Source of the DNA: Rhizobium skierniewicense
GTDB taxonomy: Bacteria > Pseudomonadota > Alphaproteobacteria > Rhizobiales > Rhizobiaceae
Direction: 5' to 3'
DNA: 64,000 bases
Assembly: GCF_014196515.1 (NCBI RefSeq)
Contig: NZ_JACIDV010000005.1
Span: 62,001 to 126,000 of the forward strand
The notes under the pieces were generated by a model. The model was given only the letters and a program-made list of their open reading frames with translations, did not search any database and was not told the DNA's origin. Below are positions 26,596 to 35,747 of this stretch, in pieces. The position numbers and the translations under genes were made by a program. Every line of letters starts with the position of its first letter. Positions within the stretch are counted from its first letter, which is position 1.

Positions 26596-27418
26596 TCTCG
26601 CGCTGACCGCGATCACCGACCCACACGATCCACGCATCGCCGTCTTTCGCGACATCCGTGAGCGTGACCTGACCGGCAGGCACGGTCGTTTCATTGTCGA
26701 AGGCACCGTCGTGCTGCGCATGTTGGCGCAGGCGAACAAGGCCGGTCTCGATTTCGAAGCGGAAAGCATCCTGATCCTCGAAAATCGCCTTGCAGGCGTG
26801 GCGGAGATTCTCAGCGAATTTCCATCTGATGTCCCGATCTATGTGGCCAAGGCATCGGTGCTGGACGCGATCGTTGGCTTCAACCTGCATCGCGGCATCC
26901 TGGCGCTCGGACGGCGCAAGAGCGAGACGGACCTGGAGGCGACCATCGGCCGATTGCCGCAATCATCACTGGTTCTCGTCGGCTGCGGTATTTCCAACCA
27001 CGACAATCTCGGTTCGATGTTCCGGAATGCAGCTGCCTTCTACGCCGATGCCGTCTTCATGGACAGCACCTGCTGCGATCCCCTTTACCGGAAGTCGCTG
27101 CGCGTCTCGGTCGGCTCGGTGTTGTCCGTCCCCTATCATCGCGGCGGCAATGCCGTCGAATTGCTGGAAACAATGGCAGCAAAAGATTTCAACATTTGGA
27201 GCCTATCCCCAACAGGCACTCTGGAAATCAGGGAGATACCGGCTTCCAACCGCATGGCCCTCGTCATAGGCACGGAAGGTGATGGCCTGCCGCCGGACGT
27301 GCTGAACCGTTTCAACACCGCTCGCATTGCCCAATCGCCGCAACTGGACAGCTTGAATGCTGGTACAGCCTCTGGACTGGCGCTTTACCAGATGGCAGGC
27401 GCTATCGGCCGTCTCTGA
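26585..27418 (+). CDS. TrmH-family (SpoU) RNA 2'-O-methyltransferase
   Basis: 277 residues. An N-terminal substrate-binding part (HGRFIVEGTVVLRMLAQ) is followed by the SpoU knot: motif 1 NHDNLGSMFRNAAAFYAD, motif 2 ALVIGTEGDGLP and motif 3 LNAGTASGLALYQ. The usual LNVSVA in motif 3 is replaced by LNAGTA, seen in some relatives. It methylates ribose in tRNA or rRNA; the target site cannot be read from sequence. The start lies inside the preceding gene (26585-26595 overlap). Confidence 0.85.
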   Translation: MPADLALTAITDPHDPRIAVFRDIRERDLTGRHGRFIVEGTVVLRMLAQANKAGLDFEAESILILENRLAGVAEILSEFPSDVPIYVAKASVLDAIVGFNLHRGILALGRRKSETDLEATIGRLPQSSLVLVGCGISNHDNLGSMFRNAAAFYADAVFMDSTCCDPLYRKSLRVSVGSVLSVPYHRGGNAVELLETMAAKDFNIWSLSPTGTLEIREIPASNRMALVIGTEGDGLPPDVLNRFNTARIAQSPQLDSLNAGTASGLALYQMAGAIGRL

Positions 27419-27519
27419 TTGTTGACAAAACCTTAATAGATCGCATTTGCGTTAACCTTGTCTCAAAACCGAGCGTTAACATTTACAATTTAGTAATGGG
27501 CGGAACGAGAGGTTTCGCG

Positions 27520-28104
27520 ATGCGTGGCGTATTTGTCGTCGTTTTTCTTTTGACTGTTCTGGCTGGCTGTGCGACCGCGCCGTCGCAGATTGGCAATGCC
27601 TGCGCGATCTTCGAACAGCGAGACGGCATATTCAACAACTGGAAGAAGGACGCGCAGGCGGCGGAACGGGAGTTCGGCGTGCCCGTGCCTGTCATGATGG
27701 CCACCATCTACACGGAATCCAGCTTCCAGCCCTATGCGCGCCCACCTCGCAACAAACTCTTCGGTTTCATTCCCTGGGGACGCAAATCGACCGCCTATGG
27801 CTATGCGCAGGCGCTGGATGGCACATGGAAGGTTTATCAGCGCGAAACCGGACGCTGGAACGCCAGCCGCACGGATTTCACCGACGCCATTCACTTCGTC
27901 GGCTGGTACCATGCCAAGAGCAACCGCCAGAATGGCATCGCACTCAACGATCCCTACAATCTTTATCTGGCCTACTATTCCGGCCATACGGGCTATGCGA
28001 ACGGCGTCTGGCGCAGCAATACCGCTATCAAGAATGCGGCACGCCGCTCTGCCAACATTGCCATGCGTTACGAGAAGCAGTTACAGGATTGCGGCTACCG
28101 GTAG
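27520..28104 (+). CDS. Lytic transglycosylase-like lipoprotein
   Basis: 194 residues from the ATG at 27520, with GAGAGG eight bases ahead; 27496 is a weaker alternative. A lipoprotein signal (VFLLTVLAGC, Cys at residue 17) anchors it to a membrane. The domain resembles the SLT transglycosylase fold: catalytic-type Glu in ATIYTESSFQP, then AYGYAQALDGTW and the YLAYYSGHTGY motif. It should cleave peptidoglycan between MurNAc and GlcNAc. A TTAA-N7-TCAA sequence at 27452-27466 upstream is a weak CtrA-box match. Confidence 0.82.
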   Translation: MRGVFVVVFLLTVLAGCATAPSQIGNACAIFEQRDGIFNNWKKDAQAAEREFGVPVPVMMATIYTESSFQPYARPPRNKLFGFIPWGRKSTAYGYAQALDGTWKVYQRETGRWNASRTDFTDAIHFVGWYHAKSNRQNGIALNDPYNLYLAYYSGHTGYANGVWRSNTAIKNAARRSANIAMRYEKQLQDCGYR

Positions 28105-28177
28105 ACATGTCGTCATCTCCGGCGCGTCGTGTGCTTAAAGCGGTTTCGCATATTGAGCGCCATTAGATAATGGCCAC

Positions 28178-28206
28178 GTCATCCTCAAGCTCAGCCCGAG
28201 GATGAC
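28178..28206. repeat. Short palindromic intergenic repeat (GTCATCCTC / GAGGATGAC)
   Basis: GTCATCCTC (28178-28186) and GAGGATGAC (28198-28206) are perfect complements with an 11-base loop (AAGCTCAGCCC). Sequences of this form are common dispersed palindromes in alphaproteobacterial genomes. It lies between convergent genes and may terminate both. Confidence 0.6.
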
Positions 28207-28239
28207 AGTGACGGGTTTCGCTAAACCCTTCCGGGACCG

Positions 28240-28851
28240 CTACACGTATCGCGCCAGAAACGCCTTCGCCGCCTCTATCTCATTCCCGCGAATTTCATGG
28301 CCGCCAGCGTGCCACTCCATCTCGACCTCACCGCCCTGTGCTTTCAGGTATTGCATCAGACCATTGGTCAGGGGCACGGGGCAGATCGGGTCACGTTCAC
28401 CCGCCGTGATCAGCACCCGACGTGAGGCAGGTGCGGGTGCAGGTTTCGGCTCGAACGGGATCAGCGGGTGCATTAACACCGCGGCATCGAACAGATCAGG
28501 AAACTCGATCAGTGTATTGGCTAGAATGTTCGCGCCATTGGAAAAACCGAGTCCCAGCACGAGACCTGACGCATGATGATCGCGGTTGGCTTTGACGAAG
28601 GCCGCCATTTGCTGGGTCGCACGATCGAGATCGGCCATATCGTAAACGCCCTCGGCCGTCCTGCGGAAGAAGCGTGCGGCACCGAATTCGGAAACGTCGC
28701 CACGGGGCGAAATGACCGTCGCATTCGGTAACAGCCTGGTACCGAAGTCGAAGAACTGGTTCTCGTCCCCACCCGTGCCGTGAAAGACGAAAAAGACCGG
28801 CTGGCCCGGCGCACCGGCGCGCACCTTGTGAGAATAAGCATCCTTGCTCAT
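28240..28851 (-). CDS. Alpha/beta hydrolase (carboxylesterase, MhqD-like)
   Basis: 203 residues. VFFVFHGTGGDENQFFDF (oxyanion region), nucleophile elbow GLGFSNGANI with Ser, Asp in GERDPICPV and His in WHAGGHEI complete the catalytic triad of the phospholipase/carboxylesterase family. AGGAG sits eight bases before the ATG. It lies 65 bases downstream of the ring-cleavage dioxygenase gene on the same strand. In Bacillus the same pair (mhqD, mhqO) responds to quinones and catechols. An analogous detoxification pair is inferred here. Confidence 0.86.
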   Translation of the reverse strand: MSKDAYSHKVRAGAPGQPVFFVFHGTGGDENQFFDFGTRLLPNATVISPRGDVSEFGAARFFRRTAEGVYDMADLDRATQQMAAFVKANRDHHASGLVLGLGFSNGANILANTLIEFPDLFDAAVLMHPLIPFEPKPAPAPASRRVLITAGERDPICPVPLTNGLMQYLKAQGGEVEMEWHAGGHEIRGNEIEAAKAFLARYV

Positions 28852-28916
28852 GACAATATCTCCTGAGAACAGCCTGCGGCGCTCAAGCCACAGGCGTCCT
28901 CTTCTTTTCGAAAAAA

Positions 28917-29849
28917 TCAGTTTTCAAGTGGCTCGAGATGCTGCTCAAGCGTCGCGCGCAGATGGGCGTGCTGAGATGGCAACTGCAACGCTTCGCCCAG
29001 ATGCGCCGTATCCTCATCCCGATCGAAACCGGGCTCGTTGGTGGCGATCTCAAACAGCACACCGCCTGGTGTCCGGAAGTAGATCGCCCAGAAGTAATCG
29101 CGATCGATGACCGGTGTGACCTGATAGCCCGTATCCAGTAGCGCTTTACGCACCTCGAGTTGCGTCTGACGATTATCGACGGCAAATGCGATGTGGTGAA
29201 CAGAACCAGCGCCCAGACGCGCGCCAGAAATATTCGGCATCGTCTCTATGTCGATAAAATCGGCACCATTGCCACCGGGCATGCCCAACCGCAGCACACC
29301 GTCCTGCCGATCGACCTCCTGATAGCCCATGAATTTCAGAAGTTCGGCGGTTGCTCCTTCATCTGCAAGCCGCAGCGATGCACCTTGAAAACCCCTGATG
29401 GCCTGATCTTCGCCAACGCCATTGCCCGTCCACTGCGCCCGTGCATCGTCTTTGAGTTCGACCAGCGCAAAACCATCCCCGTCGGGACCTGCAAAATGGA
29501 GGCGCCTGTTCCCAAAGGCGTCATCGGCTTTCAAACCGTCCACATTGGCTTTGGCAAGGCGGTCCTGCCAATAGGCAAGCGAACCTTCGGGCACCGAGAA
29601 CAACGTCGTGCCAACTTCGCCGGTGCCCTGGCGACCACGTGCAATGTGTGGGAACGGGAAGTAGGTCATGACAGAGCCCGGTGTGCCGACCTCATCGCCA
29701 TAATAGAGGTGGTAAACATCCGGCGCGTCGAAGTTGACGGTCTTCTTAACCCGGCGCAGACCAAGCGTGTCCGTGAAGAAATGGTTGTTCCCACGCGCAC
29801 TCGCTGCCATGGATGTGACGTGGTGCAGACCTCTGATCTGGTTCAACAT
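28917..29849 (-). CDS. Ring-cleaving dioxygenase, VOC family (MhqO-like)
   Basis: 310 residues, with two vicinal-oxygen-chelate domains. Metal-site histidines appear in LHHVTSMAAS at the N terminus and in VHHIAFAVDN in the second half, with Glu in GVLFEIATNEPGF. This is the family of MhqO and LinE-like extradiol dioxygenases, which open hydroquinone or catechol rings. GGAGGG lies six bases before the ATG. It probably forms an operon with the esterase that follows it. Substrate is inferred only. Confidence 0.87.
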   Translation of the reverse strand: MLNQIRGLHHVTSMAASARGNNHFFTDTLGLRRVKKTVNFDAPDVYHLYYGDEVGTPGSVMTYFPFPHIARGRQGTGEVGTTLFSVPEGSLAYWQDRLAKANVDGLKADDAFGNRRLHFAGPDGDGFALVELKDDARAQWTGNGVGEDQAIRGFQGASLRLADEGATAELLKFMGYQEVDRQDGVLRLGMPGGNGADFIDIETMPNISGARLGAGSVHHIAFAVDNRQTQLEVRKALLDTGYQVTPVIDRDYFWAIYFRTPGGVLFEIATNEPGFDRDEDTAHLGEALQLPSQHAHLRATLEQHLEPLEN

Positions 29850-30009
29850 TTTAAACCCTCCGATTGGATGAGCTCGCAGGAAAGCGATGCCCTTCTTTCA
29901 TGGGTTCAAGATGGTGCAGATCAGGGCGCGCGCATAGACTGGACGTTCAGAACGGATTGTTCTCAATTTGTGAACGACGAACCGAACTGTTCAGCAAATG
30001 ACATGATGG

Positions 30010-31074
30010 TCAGTGGTCATCATTGGCACCCCTGACCCAGTAACCCGCGGTCACGAACGCGGTCTTTGGAAGACCGGCTTCTTCGCCAAGCATTTTCTTG
30101 ACGGAACGCGCTTCGCCCTTCTCGCAGCCAACGAAAACATGCAGTCCATCGGCACCGGACCATGGATGGGACCGCAGTGCCCGCTCCAGCAATCCCGCCG
30201 TTCCAGCCGCTTGACCGTTGCGATAGAGCCAGTTCCAATTGACATTTGCCTGAGATGAAATCTCCTGCCGCTCCTGCGGATTGTCGATTTCGGCATACAC
30301 CGTCAGCGTCTTACCCGCTGGCATTTCCTCAGCCATTCGCAACATCACAGGCAGCGCGGTTTCGTCACCGGCAAAAACGTAATGATCTGCATCCGGAAGC
30401 TCACCGCCAGGACCAACGATGCCGACGAGATCGCCGGGAGCCGCCGTCGCACCAAAATGTGCACCCGGCATATCGTCGCCCTCGTGCATCACGAAATCGA
30501 GATTGATCTCCCCGCGTAAGACACTGCCCGTACGGATGGTGTAGACACGGCGCGACTGCTCGTCCTCGCCCTTGGCCCAAACGATGGCGCCAGTTTTCGA
30601 CAGATATGGCCAAACCGGCGCCCGGTCCTGATCGGGAAGGATCAGAATGCGGACATGCAGACCGCCACTCATCAACCGCTCAATGCCCTTGTCGATGGCA
30701 ATCACGACCCGTCGCATTCTTGGCGTCAGATTGTAAGCCCGCACGACCCGGCCGCTGAAGAGGTTGGGCATTTCTCGCACATCCGAGCCGTGGCCTTCCC
30801 AGCGAAAGTCCAGAGACGTATCACCGGTAAACTCGACGATATGTTCAGCCACCATGGCTTTGACGGACAGCAGGACATTTTCCGAAACACAATTGATCCT
30901 CGCCGCAAACCGCCCATTCTCGGCACCGAATGTGCCATTGCCGTAATCAGCTTCGAAGTGCAGCGCCTCCCCCTCGCGGGTCATCGTCATGTACTCGGCG
31001 AAATGTTCGTGGAAGGCATCCACGATGGCGGATGGATCGGGAAGAACGACAGATGTTTGCGCAGACAGAAGCAC
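30010..31074 (-). CDS. Siderophore-interacting protein (ferric-siderophore reductase) with N-terminal DUF2218
   Basis: 354 residues from a GTG at 31074. The first ~90 residues match DUF2218; the rest is the FAD-binding SIP domain (NLTPRMRRVVIAI) and the NAD(P)H domain (DHYVFAGDETALPVMLRM), ending in a ViuB-like GYWVRG. Such proteins reduce Fe(III) in imported siderophores in the cytoplasm to free iron. No siderophore receptor gene is adjacent, and the hmu heme locus is 2 kb away. The fusion with DUF2218 is known in rhizobial members. Confidence 0.87.
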   Translation of the reverse strand: MLLSAQTSVVLPDPSAIVDAFHEHFAEYMTMTREGEALHFEADYGNGTFGAENGRFAARINCVSENVLLSVKAMVAEHIVEFTGDTSLDFRWEGHGSDVREMPNLFSGRVVRAYNLTPRMRRVVIAIDKGIERLMSGGLHVRILILPDQDRAPVWPYLSKTGAIVWAKGEDEQSRRVYTIRTGSVLRGEINLDFVMHEGDDMPGAHFGATAAPGDLVGIVGPGGELPDADHYVFAGDETALPVMLRMAEEMPAGKTLTVYAEIDNPQERQEISSQANVNWNWLYRNGQAAGTAGLLERALRSHPWSGADGLHVFVGCEKGEARSVKKMLGEEAGLPKTAFVTAGYWVRGANDDH

Positions 31075-31156
31075 CAGCTTAAATCCTTCAGATTACAGTC
31101 CGGTTATCTTTAGATCACCCTACTTCAAAGTGCAAAGCAGTTTTTGCCAAGGTCGA

Positions 31157-31849
31157 TCACAGTTTTTCAGGCAATTGCCAATCGATCGGCTCGCGGCCAC
31201 GCGAAACGAGAAAGTCATTGGCTTTCGAAAAGTGGTGATTTCCGAAAAACCCGTTATGGGCAGAGAGCGGGGATGGATGGGGCGACTTCAGCACCAGATG
31301 TTTCGCCTGGTCCACGAAGGACGCTTTCTTCTGCGCATAAGAGCCCCACAGCAGGAAGACCACGCCGTCGCATTCGTCATTGACGGTGCGGATAATGGCA
31401 TCGGTAAACCTCTCCCACCCCTGCCCTTGATGGGACGCAGCGCGCGCTTCTTCCACCGTAAGAACGCTGTTGAGCAACAACACACCCTGACTGGCCCAGC
31501 TCTCCAGAAAGCCATGCTTCACCGGTGAAATACCGAGATCACTCTGCAATTCCTTATAGATATTGACGAGCGACGGTGGCGTGCGAACACCCGGCTGCAC
31601 GGAAAAACACAAGCCGTGCGCCTGTCCCGCGCCGTGATAGGGATCTTGACCCAGAATGACGACCTTCACCTCATTCAGAGGCGTCAGATCGAGGGCGCGA
31701 AAATATTCGCTCCCTTTGGGGAAGATGTGCTTGCCGGCGTTCTTTTCAGCCAGCAGGAACTCTTTAAGCTTGAGCATGTAGGGGCTGGCGAATTCGGCAG
31801 AAAGCGCACGCTTCCAGCTCTCGTCAAGTTTCACACCCACCTCTGCCAT
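31157..31849 (-). CDS. ung: Uracil-DNA glycosylase
   Basis: 230 residues. Family 1 UDG motifs: the water-activating [28 protein letters not shown] and the DNA-intercalation loop [10 protein letters not shown]. It removes uracil from DNA at the start of base-excision repair. AGGA lies five bases before the ATG. It follows the glyoxalase-like gene on the same strand, but with its own ribosome site. Assignment is certain. Confidence 0.95.
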   Translation of the reverse strand: MAEVGVKLDESWKRALSAEFASPYMLKLKEFLLAEKNAGKHIFPKGSEYFRALDLTPLNEVKVVILGQDPYHGAGQAHGLCFSVQPGVRTPPSLVNIYKELQSDLGISPVKHGFLESWASQGVLLLNSVLTVEEARAASHQGQGWERFTDAIIRTVNDECDGVVFLLWGSYAQKKASFVDQAKHLVLKSPHPSPLSAHNGFFGNHHFSKANDFLVSRGREPIDWQLPEKL

Positions 31850-31863
31850 GAAAATCCTCTTGC

Positions 31864-32259
31864 CTATTTGAACCGTTTGCTGCGCTCGAGCACTTCGATC
31901 TTGTATCCATCGGGATCACAAATGAAGAAATATTTTGCGAAGGGCGCGCCCCTGTATTCAGCGTTGATGATCTTTCCCACGACAAGGCCAAGCGCGGTGA
32001 GGCGGGTGTGTTCTGCTTCTACATCGTCGACGCTGACAGCGATATGGCCATAGCCATCGCCCAGCGCGTAAGGCACTTCGCGGCCTTTGTTGATGGTCAG
32101 CTCAAGCTCGAAATCACCTTCGGCATTGCTGAGATAGACGAGCGTGAACGTGTCGAACTCGAACCGTTCGGCGATCTCGAGGCCGAAAGCCCGATGATAA
32201 AAACTGACCGAACGCTTTTCGTCCAGCACCCGGACCATAGAGTGAATAAGTTTGGCCAT
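31864..32259 (-). CDS. Glyoxalase I-like VOC protein
   Basis: 131 residues from the ATG at 32259 ([20 protein letters not shown]); 29 upstream codons are open but atypical. A single VOC domain with His6, [14 protein letters not shown] and the final [13 protein letters not shown]. These are the metal ligands of lactoylglutathione lyase, which converts the methylglyoxal-glutathione adduct. Several residues ([10 protein letters not shown] rather than FYTKVLGM) diverge from classical GloA, so a related glyoxalase is possible. Confidence 0.82.
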   Translation of the reverse strand: MAKLIHSMVRVLDEKRSVSFYHRAFGLEIAERFEFDTFTLVYLSNAEGDFELELTINKGREVPYALGDGYGHIAVSVDDVEAEHTRLTALGLVVGKIINAEYRGAPFAKYFFICDPDGYKIEVLERSKRFK

Positions 32260-32447
32260 GGTGTTTCCCTTACCCTGAATCCTGCTGGCCCGCGAAAGAC
32301 GCGGGTGTCCGGGCAGCCAAATAACGGCTGGAGTCCGGATTTTCAACCCATGAGGCTTTTTCGCGACTTTCAGCGGATAGTCACATACCCGATTGGCATC
32401 ACAGCTTTCACACTATCATGACATGGATACTCATGATAACGGCAGTC

Positions 32448-32804
32448 ATGCGCATCCTCTATCTCTGTCTTGGCTGGCTTATGGTCGCAACCGGCGTCGT
32501 CGGTGCTGTCACGCCCGTTTTGCCGACCACACCGTTTCTGCTGATCGCGCTCTGGTGCTTTTCCAAATCATCGCCAAAGCTTGAGGCGTGGCTTCTATCC
32601 CACCCCAAATTCGGTCCGTCCTTGCGCAACTGGCGTGACAAAGGCGCCATCCCGCGTAAGGCAAAGATCGCCGCTGTGTCTTTGATGACAATGAGTTACG
32701 CCATTTTTTGGTTCGCTACGGAGCCAACGCCCCTCAGAGCCGCAATCGTTGCCGCGGTGATGCTGGGTGCAGCGCTGTTCGTCACCACCCGACCGGAACC
32801 TTGA
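32448..32804 (+). CDS. DUF454 (YbaN-like) inner-membrane protein
   Basis: 118 residues from the ATG at 32448, chosen because the family begins exactly with this segment (MRILYLCLGWLMVATGVVGA); an ATG 30 bases earlier is open. PVLPTTPFLLIALWCFSKSS is the DUF454 hallmark, followed by LSHPKFGPSLRNWRDKGAIP and two C-terminal helices. Four membrane helices in all. Role unknown; homologues often neighbour heme or iron genes, as here with hmuV 10 bases downstream on the other strand. Confidence 0.85.
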   Translation: MRILYLCLGWLMVATGVVGAVTPVLPTTPFLLIALWCFSKSSPKLEAWLLSHPKFGPSLRNWRDKGAIPRKAKIAAVSLMTMSYAIFWFATEPTPLRAAIVAAVMLGAALFVTTRPEP

Positions 32805-32813
32805 CGTCCAGGC

Positions 32814-33596
32814 TCATCGGTGGCGCGATTGCGGCAGCACATAGGGAATGTGCCGCGCAGGAATGCGCCCGACCGTCCCGCCAATGCCGTAGACCCGAGC
32901 AATGATGTCGTCGTTGATGGTGTCAAGTGATGAGCCAAAGGCTGTGATTTGCCCGTGATGCATGACGATAAGTTGATCGGCAAACTCGGCGGCGAGATTG
33001 AGGTCATGCAGAACAGCAAGCACGGTCCCACCTTCACGCGCAAAGTCGCGCGCGGTCTCCAGCACGGAAATCTGGTGGCCGAGATCGAGGCTCGATGTCG
33101 GCTCGTCCAGCAAAAGCGCTCTCGCCTCGCCATTCTCCACGGCATTGGGCACCTGCGCCAAGGCGCGCGCAAACTGCACGCGCTGTTGCTCGCCCCCGGA
33201 TAGCATATTGTAGGACCGCCCCTCGAAACCGCTGAGGCCGACCTGGGCAAGCGCCTGCCTCGCCTGCGCCTCCGGCTTCACGGAGCCTTGCGCCACGGCC
33301 CCCATGCGCACGATTTCCAGCGCCGTAAAGGGAAAGGACAGAACTGTGCTCTGCGGCAAAACGGCACGAATGCGTGCCAGTTGCGCAGGCTTGAACACGC
33401 CAACATCGATCTTGTGATAGGCGACATGTCCAGCATCGGCGGTCATCTCACCTGACAGCACCTTCATCAAGGTCGATTTTCCAGCGCCATTTGGGCCGAT
33501 GATGACGCTGAACGTGCCGGGCTCGAGCCTGATCGTGACCTCGTCCAGCAATCTACGACCCGAACGGATGACGGTGACGCCGCGTGTGGAAATCAT
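32814..33596 (-). CDS. hmuV: Heme ABC transporter, ATP-binding protein HmuV
   Basis: 260 residues. Walker A GPNGAGKSTLM, signature MLSGGEQQRVQFARALAQ and Walker B ALLLDEPTSSLDLGHQ, all intact; VLAVLHDLNLAAEFAD carries the switch His. It energises heme import across the inner membrane with HmuU. The GTG/ATG start overlaps the hmuU stop by four bases. Last gene of the hmuTUV operon. Confidence 0.93.
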   Translation of the reverse strand: MISTRGVTVIRSGRRLLDEVTIRLEPGTFSVIIGPNGAGKSTLMKVLSGEMTADAGHVAYHKIDVGVFKPAQLARIRAVLPQSTVLSFPFTALEIVRMGAVAQGSVKPEAQARQALAQVGLSGFEGRSYNMLSGGEQQRVQFARALAQVPNAVENGEARALLLDEPTSSLDLGHQISVLETARDFAREGGTVLAVLHDLNLAAEFADQLIVMHHGQITAFGSSLDTINDDIIARVYGIGGTVGRIPARHIPYVLPQSRHR

Positions 33597-34684
33597 GACA
33601 CATTCCTCAGACCGAGACCGTTGCCTTTGCCCAGAAGTAGAAACAGGAAGACCGGAGCGCCAATCAGCGCGGTCACGACGCCAATCGGCAACTCGGCGGG
33701 AGCGGCCACCGTGCGCGCAAAACTATCCGCCAGAAGGAGCAGCCCTGCGCCACCAATAGCCGACGCGGGCAAAAGGAAGCGATGCGAGGAACCGATGACC
33801 AGCCGTAAAAGATGCGGCACGACGATACCGACAAAACCGATGGACCCGGCTGCGGCGACACTTGCCCCGCAGGCAGCGGCGACCGCCAGAATGACGGTCC
33901 GCTTCAGACGTTGAACCGGAATACCCATGTGAAAAGCAGCCGCATCTCCCAGGATCAACGCATCCAGCCCTTTCGACACGAAGGGAATGCTGGCCAGGAT
34001 GATCAGGAAGAACGGTAGCGTCGTCCATATCTTCAGCGGCGTTGCCCCACCCAGTGAACCCAGGCTCCAGAAGGTGATGTCGCGCAGGGCGCGGTCATCG
34101 GCCATGAAGATCATCAAACCCATCAAGGCTGCACTCAGCGCTGCAACGGCGATACCGGCGAGGATCAGAACCGTTGTCGATGTTGCGCCGTTCCGCGTCG
34201 CGATCATGTAGAGCAGCAGCGTATTCATCAAACCGCCGAAGAACGCCATCAGCGGCAGAAAGTGAATGCCGAACAGAAGAGACAGTGGCGCAAGCAGGCT
34301 GCCACCCAGCGCCAGCGCGGCAACTGCAAAAAGTGCTGCCCCGGAGGTGACACCAACAAGACCGGGATCGGCCAGTGGATTGCGGAACAGGCCCTGCATC
34401 ATGGCACCGGAGACGGCAAGGGCTGCCCCGATCATAAGACCCAGGCCCGTGCGCGGCAAACGGACCGCTTCCAGAATGACGCGGTCGCGTGGTTCCATGC
34501 TTTGCGAATGACCGGTGAAATAAAGCCACAGCTCATACAGGCCCACACCCGTCGGCCCGCTGGCGAGGGAGACGAGACAGGCTACGACAAGAAAAATACA
34601 CAACGCCGCAAGGGTGATGGCCCCCTTGCGCGAACGATCGCCGGGAATCGGACCTGCGACCTCGGTCACAGCCAACGCGCTCAC
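33593..34684 (-). CDS. hmuU: Heme ABC transporter, permease HmuU
   Basis: 363 residues, FecCD/BtuC-type permease with about ten helices. Hallmarks: RLPRTGLGLMIGAALAVSGA, GLFRNPLADPGLVGVTSGAA and VGIVVPHLLRLVIGSSHR. It forms the inner-membrane channel for heme. Its start overlaps the hmuT stop by four bases and its stop overlaps hmuV, so the three are tightly coupled. Confidence 0.93.
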   Translation of the reverse strand: MSALAVTEVAGPIPGDRSRKGAITLAALCIFLVVACLVSLASGPTGVGLYELWLYFTGHSQSMEPRDRVILEAVRLPRTGLGLMIGAALAVSGAMMQGLFRNPLADPGLVGVTSGAALFAVAALALGGSLLAPLSLLFGIHFLPLMAFFGGLMNTLLLYMIATRNGATSTTVLILAGIAVAALSAALMGLMIFMADDRALRDITFWSLGSLGGATPLKIWTTLPFFLIILASIPFVSKGLDALILGDAAAFHMGIPVQRLKRTVILAVAAACGASVAAAGSIGFVGIVVPHLLRLVIGSSHRFLLPASAIGGAGLLLLADSFARTVAAPAELPIGVVTALIGAPVFLFLLLGKGNGLGLRNVS

Positions 34685-35568
34685 GGTTTAACGATCTCGG
34701 GATACAGTTGCGAAGCCAGTTCACGACCGGCAGCGGGCGTGCGCGGACCAAATCCGATCAGATACAATCCATCCATGCTGATCAGCGATTTGGAAGCGGC
34801 AGCAGGCGTCGACTGGAAGGCGGGGAGCGCAAAAAGCTCGTCTGGCTTTGCCGCATGGTTGCCGCGCTGCATGGTCAAAACAACATCGGGCGCGGCTGCA
34901 ATCACGGCTTCATCGGTCAGCGGTTTGTAGCCGGTAATTTCCTCGGCGGCATTGATACCACCGGCCATTTCGATGATCGCCGCAGCCTCCGTATCCTTGC
35001 CAGCAGCCATGATGCGCCCGCCTGCGGCCGACAGAACGAACAAGACGCGCTTCTTCTTGTCGCCAACAGCGGCAACGTCCTTCGCCAGCGCATCGAGACC
35101 AGCGTCAACATCGCCCGCAAGCGCCTTTGCCTTGTCTTCAAGCCCAATAGCTGCGCCAACATCCTCGATTTTCTTGGCAATAGCACGGCCTTCCGGCGGC
35201 GTGTCGACTGTCACCATCGGCACTTCGCTGGCTTTCAAAATGCCGATCACATCTGCCGGACCTGCCCCATCCTCCGACAAAATGAGATCCGGCTTTTGCG
35301 ACAAAATACCTTCCGAGGAGAGCGCGCGCATATAACCGACATCCGGTTTGGACAACGCTTCAGCGGGAAAACTGCTGGTCGAGTCACGCGCGACGATCCG
35401 ATCTCCGGCACCCAGCGCGTAGAGAATTTCCGTCACCGTACCGCCAAGTGCAACAATCCGCTTCGCGTCGGGGTTGCCCTTGTCGGACGCGTGGGCAGCG
35501 AGCGGAGACAGTGCCAGCGCCACGGGAAGAGCGGCACCAAAAGCAATCGAGCGAAGCAGAAGCGGCAT
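34681..35568 (-). CDS. hmuT: Periplasmic heme-binding protein HmuT
   Basis: About 295 residues from the ATG at 35568, with AGGA seven bases ahead; 13 codons upstream are open. A signal peptide (cleavage near AHA-SDKG) and a type III binding fold: KRIVALGGTVTEILYALGAG, then DRIVARDSTSSFP and GYMRALSSEGIL. It carries heme in the periplasm to HmuUV. First gene of the operon; the region above it contains two copies of ATAAGTTGA that may be regulator sites. Confidence 0.92.
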   Translation of the reverse strand: MPLLLRSIAFGAALPVALALSPLAAHASDKGNPDAKRIVALGGTVTEILYALGAGDRIVARDSTSSFPAEALSKPDVGYMRALSSEGILSQKPDLILSEDGAGPADVIGILKASEVPMVTVDTPPEGRAIAKKIEDVGAAIGLEDKAKALAGDVDAGLDALAKDVAAVGDKKKRVLFVLSAAGGRIMAAGKDTEAAAIIEMAGGINAAEEITGYKPLTDEAVIAAAPDVVLTMQRGNHAAKPDELFALPAFQSTPAAASKSLISMDGLYLIGFGPRTPAAGRELASQLYPEIVKP

Positions 35569-35612
35569 GACATGATCCTGAACAATGCGGTGTGCGACAG
35601 CCTGCACACCAT

Positions 35613-35664
35613 ATAAGTTGAGTTAATTACACATCTTTTAAAGTCGCACAATCCGATAAGTTGA
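35613..35664. promoter_or_regulatory. Divergent heme-locus control region with duplicated ATAAGTTGA
   Basis: The 9-mer ATAAGTTGA occurs at 35613-35621 and 35656-35664, 43 bases apart start to start (four helical turns), in the 179 bases between hmuT and the monooxygenase gene. Each copy begins TGA-N9 but lacks the TCA of a RirA box. Function as an iron-regulator site is a guess. Confidence 0.35.
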
Positions 35665-35747
35665 CTATTTCCGTTATCTTTTATATCTCCGCTTTTCAGG
35701 GGTAGCGTACCACCATCCGGTGCCGCACATTCAAAGGGAGACTATCG

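Noticed and set aside
27452..27466. CtrA box before the transglycosylase gene (TTAACCTTGTCTCAA)
   Set aside because: One mismatch in a region full of TTAA words; not strong enough to list as a site.
35621..35680. RirA (TGA-N9-TCA) iron box
   Set aside because: The two TGA-N9 sequences end in ACA and TTA instead of TCA, so the match is incomplete on both.
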